This document shows positions 6,862-15,680 of a DNA stretch of 24,868 nt, in pieces. This stretch comes from JAAYAY01 sp964429355 (lineage in GTDB: Bacteria; Planctomycetota; Planctomycetia; Pirellulales; Thermoguttaceae), in the NCBI GenBank assembly GCA_964429355.1, contig CAYSCH010000102.1:1-24868 (forward strand), given 5' to 3'. The translations under genes and the position numbers were made by a program. Under the pieces are notes generated by a model. That model did not search any database. It was not told the DNA's origin and saw only the letters and a list, made by a program, of their open reading frames with translations. Positions within the stretch are counted from its first letter, which is position 1; each line of letters begins with the position of its first letter.

Positions 6862-9800
6862 TCACTCCAGCGCCGGCCCCGCAATCCGTTCCCCTCGCTG
6901 CTGCTTCGCTTGACCCTCCGGATCAAACGTCCCATAAAACAGGGCGTTCGTGTCCATCCACGTGATCAGCCGCTCATACTCTTCGGCGGACAGCTTCACG
7001 TTCTCGTGCCCCTCCAGCAACAGCGNNNNNNNNNNTCAGGCTGCTCGCCCGGGCGCCAAACTGGTTCGGATGTGTCAGGGGCTCGTGGTTGTCCTGGGGC
7101 GTGCCTTGCCACTGGGAAAAAGGAACCAGCCGGGCCAGCGCGTTGTACGACCGGGTAAATTCCCCCTCCGGTGTGCCCGTCAGATCGATCTTGCCCTCGG
7201 TCTTCTCGCCGCCATGGCACGACACGCAGTGCTTGTCCAGAACCGGCTGAACCAGGATCGGGTAGCTGAAAGGTTTCGAGCCGTCCGGAGCCGGATGGAT
7301 CGACGACGGCTCCCGCATCGCCGCCAGGCCCGCGCCGGCGGCGGCCGGGGCGGTCGTGCGGTGCTCGTGACAGCCCACGCAGCTCGTCTGCTCACCCGGT
7401 TGCAGATAGGTCAGACTGCGCATCGTCTGGATTGCCATCCCCTTCTCATCCAAGGCCTGAAACGCCAGCGGCAGTCCCGCCGGCGCGCGGAAGTAGGCCG
7501 AACCGTCCGCCTCCACCGGCACCGTCCCCAGTACCTGCTTGCCCGGCGAGGCGTTCGCCAGGCCGACTCGCGGCGTGTTGGCATGAGGAGTCGTCTTGGG
7601 CAGTACCTGGATGATGCGAAGTGCCTTGACAAGGTCGGGTGATTCGGACAGCAATGGCCAGCTTGCGTAGACATTCTGCAACTGGAACGTGCCCTCGCCC
7701 GACAAACCATCGGCCAGCATCGACGGCAAGGCCGGCGCCGACTGACGCGGCCGCAAGGGCATCGGCCAGAGACTGCCGATGCTCACGTCCCGGTAGAGAA
7801 GCTCCTTGTTACCGAACCGGTCGACCAGATAGATCCCGAACATGTTGGGCCGGTTGGCAAACGGCTCCCCGATCAACGGATCGAAGCTGTAGGTGGCCAG
7901 GAAGAAATCCTCCGAGAGCGGATAGGGCGTGCGATAGCAGTGGTTCGGCCAGCGGCGTTCCTCCACCGGTACCTCGGGCGGTACCGGCACGCCGCTCGGG
8001 TTGTACCACCGTTCCACCCGGCTTTCGCTCTCCGGGAACAGCACGTCGGGCGTAAGCCGCGTGATCGGTTCCAGCCCGTCGATCCCCCGGGTGACGTCCA
8101 GCAGAATGATCGAGCCGGCGGTCATCGCATGGTGGGCCGCGGCGGTCGCCATCACGCGATTGGAGCCCGGGATCGCCCGCGCTTCCCACACACCAACCGG
8201 GTTGAGCGTGTTGTTGCCAAAGAAGGCTCGCACGTCGCTCCCGTCGGGGCGTACGGACCACAGTTGTTGGTAGTGGACGGCATGGCGATCCACATAGTCC
8301 CAGCGGGTGTAGATGATCCGGCCATCGTTGAGCACCGCCGGGTCCCACTCGTGGGTCTCGTGGAAGGAGATCACGCGAACGTTGGAGCCGTCCCCGTCGG
8401 CCGTCGCCATCGTGTAGACATGGCAGGGACCGCGGCCGCACCGGTGGAAACCGCCGCGCCGGGTGGAAATGAACAGGATCTTCCCATTGGGAAGATAGCG
8501 CGGGGAAAAGTCGTCGACCTCCCCCTCCGTCAGTTGCCGCAGATCGGATCCGTCGGCCGACATCTCGTAGAGATGATAGAACTGCCCCATGTTCGAGAGC
8601 CACTCGGTGGCCTTGGGGTCGGTTTCACAATAGGCAAACAGGATCCGGCTTCCGTCCCAGGACACGTCCAGATGCATCGGGCTCCCCATGGCTAGGCCCT
8701 GGTCGAGCCTCCGAACCTGCATCGACGCGCCCGGCTTGTCGAGCACAAAGATGCCGCCCCCCGGCCGCGCTCGGTGCCCCGCATATTGGGTCAACTGATG
8801 GCTGAACCCGCTCGGTACCTGTTTGACAAACGCCACCGGTCCGATGTCGGCCAGCGGATTGGCCAGCGCAATCTGGCGACGAAGGCGGTGAGCCTGGAGC
8901 CAGAGCTCTTCCCAACCGGCGTCGGTGGCGGCCGCATCTGCCGACAGCCTGTCGAACTCCGTCCGCAGGGTCTGCCACTGGGCGGCAAGCCTGGGGAGTT
9001 CAGACGACCTGAGCACCTCGACCGTTTCCGTCCCTCCCAGTCGCCTCGCTGGAGAGGGAATCGCCTCAATCAAGCGGTCCCCGCGGTCGAGCGTCGCTCG
9101 AGTCGCCTGCTGCCAGGTCCGGCTCTCCCGTTCGGTGCCGATGCCGTCCTGCATCCGCCAGTCCCACTCGATCAGTTCCTCCTCAATCGACGCCCGCATG
9201 TTGGGCAACACACGGGGCGGCATCGTTTCAACAACCGGTGGGCAGACCAGGGGCAGGGGAAACTGCTCACCCTTCAGGACATAGCGGAGGTTGCTCCAGC
9301 GAACGGCGGTTTCTGCGGTGGCGCCGCGAGTAACCAGCACGATTTCGCCGTTTCCCTCGATACTTGCCGGTTCGGTTGTGAGCGTAACCTTCTCGCCGGA
9401 CTTGATGGCCTGAACGGTCTGCTTTCCGGCCAGCGCCAGCTCAATCTCCGCCGATCCGGACCGCGGCACACACACGTCGGCCATAATCCCCACAGGCTCC
9501 GAAAGACTCGTGACCGGGATCGCCCAGCGAACGTCTTCCCCCTGATCCACGCAGACGGTCCACGACCGGCCGCTTTCCATCACGGCCACCTGAGGCCCCG
9601 TTTCGCCGGCAATCAACGAAAAACCACCGGCTGCCGCACTCCGCGGCGGAGCAGGCTCCTGGCCGAAAAAGATCGCACTCTGGCCAATCCGCGGAACGCG
9701 AGGATCGCGATCGAGCCGTGCCTCGACCCAGTTGGCCATGTCGCAGCCGATGCCGTCGCCGGCGTCAGTCGCCACCAGCCGCAGCTCACGGGCGCCGACC

Positions 9801-10222
9801 AGCGGGATGTCGATCGGCCGTGCCGGATCGCTGTCCGACATTGGCCCCGCTTCGAACTTCACCTGGCCGTCGACAGCGACGCGAAACACGACGCTTCCCT
9901 TCCCGCCCCCTTGCCACTGGACACCGACCAGGGCCCGGAAACGGGTATACTGGCCTCGGAGCGGCACGACGATCTCGCCGCTGGCATGATGCCCCAGGCC
10001 CCGCTCGTACTTCTGCTCACCGATCTGCAGCGGTGCCCCGGTTCCGCCGGTCGCGGCCGTGGCCACATCGAAGCCGAAGTCACCCCAGCCCTGCTGAATC
10101 TGCAGCACAATGCCGCTGTTGCGATCGCTGAGGTAGTCCGCCTCCTGAGCGGCCAGCGGAATCGTCCAACAGCCCATCCAGACAAGACAAGCGAACGTCC
10201 AGTAGCCACGTTGAGCTGGCAT
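6862..10222 (-). CDS. HzsA-like diheme protein with N-terminal NPCBM-type domain (contains assembly gap)
   Basis: The start is ATG 10222 (MPAQRGYWTF), 6 nt after AAGGA, followed by a signal peptide ending near LAAQEA. Residues about 25-150 resemble an NPCBM carbohydrate-binding domain (YERGLGHHASGEIVV, then ELRLVATDAGDGIGCD). From about residue 500, TolB/PD40-like propeller blades follow (SWDGSRILFAY, YLPNGKILFIST, LNDGRIIYTRWDY). Two c-type heme motifs are seen, CVGCH near 946 and CVSCH near 997. The order matches planctomycete proteins related to the hydrazine synthase alpha subunit, but nothing here shows hydrazine chemistry. Ten N at 7026-7035 break the frame. Past the gap the true C-terminus continues in another phase (LLLEGHENVKLS, WMDTNALFYGTFD) to TGA 6864-6862. 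The frames agree if the missing length is a multiple of 3. Total is about 1,117 aa. It is probably a periplasmic redox or sugar-binding protein. Confidence 0.88.
7026..7035. other. Assembly gap (10 N) inside the HzsA-like gene
   Basis: Ten N placed as a scaffold placeholder. The reading phase before and after differs by one, so the real gap cannot be 10 nt. The protein alignment pattern (SSL, two residues, LLLEGH) suggests about 3 nt are missing. Confidence 0.95.
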
Positions 10223-10377
10223 GATCATTCCTTTCCCGATTGACAGCAGTCCGCTCCAAACTTCGCGCCCGGTTGCGGGGGGAACAACAATTCCAAACCC
10301 AGTATCGCACCCCCCAAAGCGGGATGCAAGCGGACAGCAACCCACAAGACACACCCGACCCACCCGCCCTGGTATGC

Positions 10378-10406
10378 GTGCAGCCCACCTCTCCGCGTGG
10401 TAGAAT
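10378..10406 (+). promoter_or_regulatory. Predicted promoter of the GH106 gene
   Basis: The -10-like TAGAAT lies at 10401-10406, and a weak -35-like GTGCAG at 10378-10383 with a 17-bp spacer. Transcription from here would begin near 10413 and include both in-frame starts (10443 and 10536). TAGAAT recurs before paaK and the four-module protein. Confidence 0.35.
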
Positions 10407-10442
10407 CGGCACCCTTCTATCTTCAGTCAAAGGAAAGAAACC

Positions 10443-10535
10443 ATGGAGCCGTCAAAACCGCGTTCGACGCGAAGAAGTTTCTTGCAGACGGCAACCGCCG
10501 GAGCCAGTCTGGGAGTATTTCAAAGGAGAAGGACC
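10443..10535 (+). other. In-frame Tat-type leader upstream of the GH106 start
   Basis: ATG 10443 is preceded by AAAGGA at 8 nt. It encodes 31 residues with a classic twin-arginine pattern, STRRSFLQTATAGASLG, and then reads in frame into the GH106 protein. The hydrophobic part is short and stops at VFQRRR, just before the second start and its Sec-type signal. It may be a scar of a lost Tat-exported protein or a genuine alternative N-terminus. Both start sites carry good ribosome-binding sequences. Confidence 0.6.
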
Positions 10536-13475
10536 ATGAATCCGTCCTTGTTCATTCGCATTCTCACGACCGCAGCCCTCTTCGGGACTTTGATCTCCGC
10601 CAACGCCTTTGCCGCGGAGCCCGAGCCGACAAGCGGCGATCTCCAGCAGTCTTTTGCCAGCCCCACCGATGCCAACAAGCCCTGGGCCTACTGGTGGTGG
10701 ATTAACGGAAATGTCGACAAGCCGACGATCACTCACGACTTGGAGCAAATGAAAGAGAAGGGATTTGCCGGACTACTCCTGTTCGACGCTCGCGGCTACC
10801 ACGACGATCACTGCCCTCCGCCTCCGCCGCGGATGGAATTCATGAGCCCTGAGTGGCGCGAGTTGATTCGCTTTGCCATCTCCGAGGCCAGCCGGGTGGG
10901 ACTCGAGATGAGCATCAACCTGAGCAGTTGTGCCGGGGCGCTCAAGGGCCCGTGGCTGGTGGAGGCCGATGCGCCGAAGCACCTGATCTGGACCTCGGCC
11001 AACGTGACCGGCCCCAAGGAACTGAAACTCGAACTGGCACCGTCCGGTGAAGCCTATTCTCACGAGATCGGCCTGTTCGCCTTGAAATCGGCCGGTCCGG
11101 CCGCGGAGCTGAACGCCGACCAGCTCTCTCGCAACTGGCAGGAGGTGCAGCCCAAGCTCGATACCGGTTCCCTCGCAGCCGAAGTGGTCGACATCTCGAA
11201 ACACCTTGACGGCCAAGGCCGGCTCACTTGGACGGTTCCTGAAGGAAACTGGACCCTCATCCGCTTTGCCTACACGGCCATGGCAGGCCATGAATACGAT
11301 GTCGACGTGCTTGATCCCAAGGCGGTCGCAGGCCATTTCGATCGCATGGGAAAGACTCTCCTGGAAGATGCCGGCCCTGCGGCAGGCAAGACCCTGACCC
11401 ATTTCTACAGCGTGAGCTGGGAAGGCGCTGCCCCCACCTGGACCGGCGGATTTGAGCAACAGTTCCAGAACTACCGCGGCTACAGTCCCCGACCCTACCT
11501 GCCCGTGCTCGCAGGCAAGATGGTCAAGAACCAGGAGGTTTCCGAGCGTTTCCTTCGCGACTACTACAAGACACTCGGCGACATGTTCCGCGACAATTTT
11601 TACGGCCAGTTGCAGGCCTCGTGCCACGAGCGGGGTCTCAAGTGGCATTCCGAATCGGGCGGTCCCTGGAGCCGCAATCTGGCGGCCTTCCAACATGCCG
11701 ACCAGTTGGCCTTCCTCGCCCGCAACGACATGCCCCAGGGCGAATTCTGGCACATGGGACGGCCGATGAACCGGCCGCCGGCCATGGCCGCCCATGTCTA
11801 CGGCAAACAGCTTGCCGCCATCGAGGCGTTTACCCACATGCGAGCCCACTGGTCGACCTGTCCGGCGGCGCTCAAACCCGATGCCGACGCAGCCTTCGTC
11901 GATGGTGCAAACCACTTCATCTGGCACACCTTCAGTTGTTCGCCCCCCGAGTTCGGCAAACCGGGAATCGAGTACTTTGCCGGCACCCACGTGAATCCCA
12001 ACGTTACCTGGTTCCAGCAGGTCGGCGGCCTGCTGGCCTATCTCGCTCGTTGCCAGACCATGCTGCGGCAAGGCCTGTTCGTGGCCGACGTCTGCTGCTA
12101 CACGGGCGACAAGACCTACATGCACTGGGGCCGCGGCGAAAAATGGACGGAGAACGCCTCGCTTGTCCTCGGCAGAGGATATACCTACGACCTGGTCAGC
12201 GATGAGGTCCTGCTCGACCGCATGTCCGTCAAGGACGGCAAGCTCGTCCTGCCCGACGGGATGTCGTATCGCGTCCTGGCCGTCGACCTCGTCGATGAAA
12301 CAGTTCCTCCCGAGACTCTCGCCAGGATCGCCGAACTGGCCAAGGCGGGGGCCACCGTCGTGCTCGGTACCCGCCGGCCGACCCACGCCCCAGGGCTGCA
12401 TGAATACCCCGAGTGCGACAACAAGGTGCGCTCGCTCGCCGAGGAGCTCTGGGGCCAGGAAGGATCGCGATCGCTCGGGCAAGGGAAGGTTATCAGCGGC
12501 AAGGCGATCGACGAGGTGGTCCGGGAGGAAGGCATCCTTCCCGATTTCGAAGGGCCCTTCGAATCGATCCACCGGCGACTGGGCGACACGGAAATCTACT
12601 TCGTCTCCGGTACCGGTATGGGCGATGCCGTTTTTCGCGTCCATGGCAAGCAGCCCGAACTCTGGTGCCCCCGGACCGGCACCGTCCGCGACGCGCTCTG
12701 CTATCGTCCCACCGACGACGGCCGAACGATCGTTCCCTTGTCGCTACCCGCGGATGGATCGGTGTTCGTCGTCTTCCGCAGACCGGCGGAAGCCAAACGG
12801 CTCACAGCACTGCCCGAATCCGCAGTCGAGATCCTCGGCCGCAGCCAAAGCGGTGTGAAGCTGCGAGTCTGGGACGAGGAGAAGCACGTTCTGGCCCTCG
12901 CCGACGCCCAAGAAATCGTCGTCGAGCCGGCCGGCCGGCCCGCGCCGCAAGAAGTGACGGGAGCCTGGGAAGTGGAGTTCTCGCCCGAATGGGGCGGACC
13001 GAAATCGATCACCTTCGATCGGCTCATCCCCTGGAACGAACATACCGACGAGGGCATCAAGTACTACTCCGGCACCGCCACCTACCGCAAGACCTTGAAC
13101 CTGACCAGACAGCAGATCGGCGGCCCCGTGCGGCTCCAGTTGGGCAAGGTGGGCCACGTGGCCGAGATTCGCCTCAACGGCAAGCCTCTGGGGATCGTCT
13201 GGTGTGAACCCTGGTCGATCGACCTCTCCGGCGCCGCTCGCGAAGGCGAGAACCAGCTCGAGATCGACGTGGCCAACCTCTGGATGAACCGCCTCATCGG
13301 CGATTCCGCCCTCCCGCCCGAAAAGAGAATGACGAAGGCCAACATCCGCTTCTTCAAGGAGACGGACAAGTATCGCCCCTTTGAGGGTTATTCACCTAAA
13401 GACGCCCTGGCCCCCTCCGGCCTCATCGGCCCCATGCGTCTCGAGTTTGGCAAAGACGTCGACGTGAAGCTGTAA
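10536..13475 (+). CDS. Secreted GH106 family alpha-L-rhamnosidase-like protein
   Basis: The start chosen is ATG 10536 (MNPSLFIRIL), 7 nt after AAAGGAG, giving 979 aa with a Sec signal peptide ending near NAFAAEP. Family marks of GH106 are seen in order. Near residue 50 is KPWAYWWWINGNVDKPTITH, followed by a barrel strand FAGLLLFDARG. Further on are SGGPWSRNLAAFQHADQ and GTHVNPNVTWFQQVGGLLAY. A C-terminal beta-sandwich carries VRLQLGKVGHVAEIRLNG and LEIDVANLWMNRLIGD. GH106 enzymes are inverting alpha-L-rhamnosidases acting on plant or bacterial polysaccharides; the exact linkage cannot be told from sequence. The gene is divergent from the HzsA-like/DUF4091/GHL10 series, so the region may serve one glycan. 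An in-frame alternative start at 10443 would add a Tat-type leader. Confidence 0.92.
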   Translation: MNPSLFIRILTTAALFGTLISANAFAAEPEPTSGDLQQSFASPTDANKPWAYWWWINGNVDKPTITHDLEQMKEKGFAGLLLFDARGYHDDHCPPPPPRMEFMSPEWRELIRFAISEASRVGLEMSINLSSCAGALKGPWLVEADAPKHLIWTSANVTGPKELKLELAPSGEAYSHEIGLFALKSAGPAAELNADQLSRNWQEVQPKLDTGSLAAEVVDISKHLDGQGRLTWTVPEGNWTLIRFAYTAMAGHEYDVDVLDPKAVAGHFDRMGKTLLEDAGPAAGKTLTHFYSVSWEGAAPTWTGGFEQQFQNYRGYSPRPYLPVLAGKMVKNQEVSERFLRDYYKTLGDMFRDNFYGQLQASCHERGLKWHSESGGPWSRNLAAFQHADQLAFLARNDMPQGEFWHMGRPMNRPPAMAAHVYGKQLAAIEAFTHMRAHWSTCPAALKPDADAAFVDGANHFIWHTFSCSPPEFGKPGIEYFAGTHVNPNVTWFQQVGGLLAYLARCQTMLRQGLFVADVCCYTGDKTYMHWGRGEKWTENASLVLGRGYTYDLVSDEVLLDRMSVKDGKLVLPDGMSYRVLAVDLVDETVPPETLARIAELAKAGATVVLGTRRPTHAPGLHEYPECDNKVRSLAEELWGQEGSRSLGQGKVISGKAIDEVVREEGILPDFEGPFESIHRRLGDTEIYFVSGTGMGDAVFRVHGKQPELWCPRTGTVRDALCYRPTDDGRTIVPLSLPADGSVFVVFRRPAEAKRLTALPESAVEILGRSQSGVKLRVWDEEKHVLALADAQEIVVEPAGRPAPQEVTGAWEVEFSPEWGGPKSITFDRLIPWNEHTDEGIKYYSGTATYRKTLNLTRQQIGGPVRLQLGKVGHVAEIRLNGKPLGIVWCEPWSIDLSGAAREGENQLEIDVANLWMNRLIGDSALPPEKRMTKANIRFFKETDKYRPFEGYSPKDALAPSGLIGPMRLEFGKDVDVKL

Positions 13476-13518
13476 GGTGGGAATCCAGCCTCCAGCCTGC
13501 GTTTCCTATCGCTCCTCG

Positions 13519-13612
13519 ATGCCGTAGGCATGATACGCCGCCGCCATAGCCGTAGTTCTGAACGCTGAAGGCCTTCGACAATCCCGGCCCGATGATCACC
13601 AGCCGTGGCTGG
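13519..13612. terminator. Hairpins between convergent GH106 and DAHP synthase genes
   Basis: The 179-bp convergent spacer holds ATGCC-GTA-GGCAT (13519-13531), the palindrome GAAGGCCTTC (13567-13576), and CCAGCC-GT-GGCTGG (13599-13612). No T-run follows on either strand, so intrinsic termination is uncertain. Confidence 0.3.
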
Positions 13613-13654
13613 ACTCCCTTTGCCTCGTCTGCCGCAGCATCGTTTCCGTCCACC

Positions 13655-15013
13655 TCAGGCCGTTCTCTTTCCGTTCTGCAAACTCATCTGACGGGCAATG
13701 AGCATGGCCATTTCCAGGGCCTGCTCATAGTTCAGCCGCGGATCGACGTCGCTGTGGTAGGCCCGGCTCAGGTCGGCCTCGGCCAGGCCGCGAGCACCGC
13801 CGATACACTCGGTCACGTTCTCGCCGGTCAGTTCGAAATGCACGCCCCCCAGACGCGAGCCCATGCGGTGATGCACGGCAAAGGCCTGCGTCAATTCGCC
13901 GAGGATCTCGTCGAAGCTGCGGGTCTTCACCCCGCCCGCAGTGGTGATCGTGTTTCCGTGCATCGGGTCGCAGCACCAGACCACTTCGGCCCCCGCCCGC
14001 TGGACCGCCTCCACCAGCGGCGGCAGGTGTTTCTCCACCCGGCCGGCCCCAAATCGGTGAATAATGGTCAGCCGTCCCGGCTCGTTGTCCGGACTCAAGA
14101 TACGGGCCAGTTCGACCAGCTCCTCCGGCGTACACGAAGGACCGACCTTGACGCCCACCGGATTGGCGATGCCGCGGAACAGCTCCACATGGGCACCACC
14201 CGGATCCCGCGTGCGATCGCCGATCCAGGGGAAATGGGTGCTCAGGGCGTACCAGCCGGTCCGGCGGGGCACCTGGCGGGTCTGAGCCTGCTCGTAGTCC
14301 AGATGCAGGCCTTCGTGGCTCGTGAAGAACTCGACCCGATCAAACTCGCCGATCCGGTGCCCGATCATGGTTTCCATGAATGTCACCGACTCGCCGAGAG
14401 CCCGCATGAGCTCGCGATAGTCGCTCGACTGGCACGAGTGATTGACAAAGTCCAGGTTCCAGAGCTCCGGGTGGCGCAAGTCGGCGAATCCGCCGTCGAT
14501 CAGGCCGCGGATGAAGTTGAGTGTCAGGGCCGCCCGCTCGTAGCCGCGGAGCAGGAACTGGGGGTTCGGAGTGCGGGCCTCCGGAGTAAATTCGCGGCAG
14601 TTGATCAGGTTGCCGCGAAAGCTGGGCAATGTCACTCCGTCGCGGGTCTCCATGTCGGCCGAGCGGGGCTTGGCGTACTGCCCGGCGAAACGCCCGACGC
14701 GAATCACACGCCGATGGCTGCCGTAGGTGAGCACGAAGCTCATTTTCAGCAGGATCTTCAGCTTGCTGGCGATCAGATCGCTGCGGCAGTTGGAAAAACT
14801 CTCGCAGCAGTCACCGCCCTGGAGCAGGAACCGCTCCCCCCGCGCCGCTTCCCCCAGTTGCCGCTTGAGATTCTCCACTTCCCAGCTCGTGACCAGGGGC
14901 GGAAGCTGAGAGAGGTCTTTGAGCACGGCTTCCAGAGCATCCTGATCCGGGTAGGTAACACTCTGGCGGATTGGCTTCTGTTTCCAGGAAACGGGGGACC
15001 AGGAGGGTGACAT
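13655..15013 (-). CDS. Class II 3-deoxy-7-phosphoheptulonate (DAHP) synthase
   Basis: The enzyme condenses phosphoenolpyruvate and erythrose-4-phosphate, the first step of the shikimate pathway. The 452-aa frame from ATG 15013 (MSPSWSPVSW) matches the class II (plant/actinobacterial) family from its usual beginning. An ATG at 15100 with AGGGGC upstream is an alternative that would add 29 atypical residues. The metal ligands of the family are all present: Cys69 in LLQGGDCCESF, His352 in CDPMHGNT, Glu394 in HFELTGENVTE and Asp424 in DVDPRLN. Their spacing (352-394-424) equals that of the Mycobacterium enzyme. There is no fused chorismate mutase. The aromatic-acid genes to the right make a link to aromatic amino acid balance plausible. 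Confidence 0.96.
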   Translation of the reverse strand: MSPSWSPVSWKQKPIRQSVTYPDQDALEAVLKDLSQLPPLVTSWEVENLKRQLGEAARGERFLLQGGDCCESFSNCRSDLIASKLKILLKMSFVLTYGSHRRVIRVGRFAGQYAKPRSADMETRDGVTLPSFRGNLINCREFTPEARTPNPQFLLRGYERAALTLNFIRGLIDGGFADLRHPELWNLDFVNHSCQSSDYRELMRALGESVTFMETMIGHRIGEFDRVEFFTSHEGLHLDYEQAQTRQVPRRTGWYALSTHFPWIGDRTRDPGGAHVELFRGIANPVGVKVGPSCTPEELVELARILSPDNEPGRLTIIHRFGAGRVEKHLPPLVEAVQRAGAEVVWCCDPMHGNTITTAGGVKTRSFDEILGELTQAFAVHHRMGSRLGGVHFELTGENVTECIGGARGLAEADLSRAYHSDVDPRLNYEQALEMAMLIARQMSLQNGKRTA

Positions 15014-15168
15014 CGGCCTTGGCAGCGGAAGGAGTGGATTTTTCCGGGGGCGTGGCAAGCCGGACGCGACTCGCTCGACGGGTGGGTCTATCTTGAGCAT
15101 AGACAGCGCCCCTTGAGCCGTCAACGAAGCGGAGCCTGCCGTGTGCCGTGCAGGTGGCCGAGCCGACA

Positions 15169-15198
15169 TTGCAGACGGCCGAGCCCCGACGATACAAT
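15169..15198 (+). promoter_or_regulatory. Predicted promoter of the ACT-domain gene
   Basis: TTGCAG (15169-15174), an 18-bp spacer and TACAAT (15193-15198). The -10 lies 36 bp before the GTG start, leaving a short leader with a strong ribosome-binding site. Confidence 0.45.
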
Positions 15199-15233
15199 AC
15201 GCCTCTTGGCATCATGTTACGAAGGAGCAAATT

Positions 15234-15671
15234 GTGAAGATCCACCAGATTTCCTTGTTTCTGGAGAACAAGCCGGGCCATCTCCGCAGCGTCATCCAGA
15301 TCCTGGCCGACGCGGGAATCAACATCGTCACCCTCTCGCTGGCCGACACCCAGCAGTTCGGCATCCTCCGCCTGATCGTGGAGGACTGGCAGAAGGCCAG
15401 GTCGGTGCTGGCAGAAACCGGCTGTACGGTGAACGTCACCGAGGTTGTGGCGACCGAGGTGGAGGACCGGCCCGGCGGACTGGCCGCCATTCTCAAGATC
15501 CTGGAAGAAGGGGGCGTCAACGTCGAGTACATGTACGCCTTCACCTTCGGCAAAGGCGATCAGGCGGTGATGGTCTTCCGCTTCGACCAGCCCGACAGGG
15601 CGCTTCAGGTCTTGCAGGAAGCGGGTGTGAGCGTTCTGGGAAGCGTCGAGCTCTTTCGCCGCGCCTCGTGA
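15234..15671 (+). CDS. Tandem ACT-domain protein, probable amino-acid sensor
   Basis: The 145-aa product starts at GTG 15234, chosen because AAGGAG lies 7 nt upstream and the protein begins in family register (VKIHQISLFLENKPGHL). Two ACT domains fill it: residues about 4-67 (ENKPGHLRSVIQILADAGIN) and 72-140 (EDRPGGLAAILKILEEGGVN). ACT pairs bind amino acids at domain interfaces. Stand-alone double-ACT proteins of this kind often lie beside phenylacetate-CoA ligase and indolepyruvate ferredoxin oxidoreductase genes, as here, so an aromatic amino acid or arylacid ligand is a reasonable inference. The gene ends only 9 nt from the convergent porin stop. Confidence 0.9.
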   Translation: MKIHQISLFLENKPGHLRSVIQILADAGINIVTLSLADTQQFGILRLIVEDWQKARSVLAETGCTVNVTEVVATEVEDRPGGLAAILKILEEGGVNVEYMYAFTFGKGDQAVMVFRFDQPDRALQVLQEAGVSVLGSVELFRRAS

Positions 15672-15680
15672 CGGTTCTGC

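Noticed and set aside
6974..7025. C-terminal AVAGGAREREAVRRRV of the HzsA-like frame
   Set aside because: An artefact of reading across the 10-N gap in the wrong phase; the correct phase gives a conserved C-terminus ending at 6862.
6862..10222. Hydrazine synthase subunit, implying anammox
   Set aside because: Only general relation to the alpha subunit is seen. No beta or gamma subunits or other anammox genes are nearby, and such homologues are common in non-anammox planctomycetes.
10773..12644. 623-codon minus-strand frame
   Set aside because: Antisense shadow of the GH106 gene.
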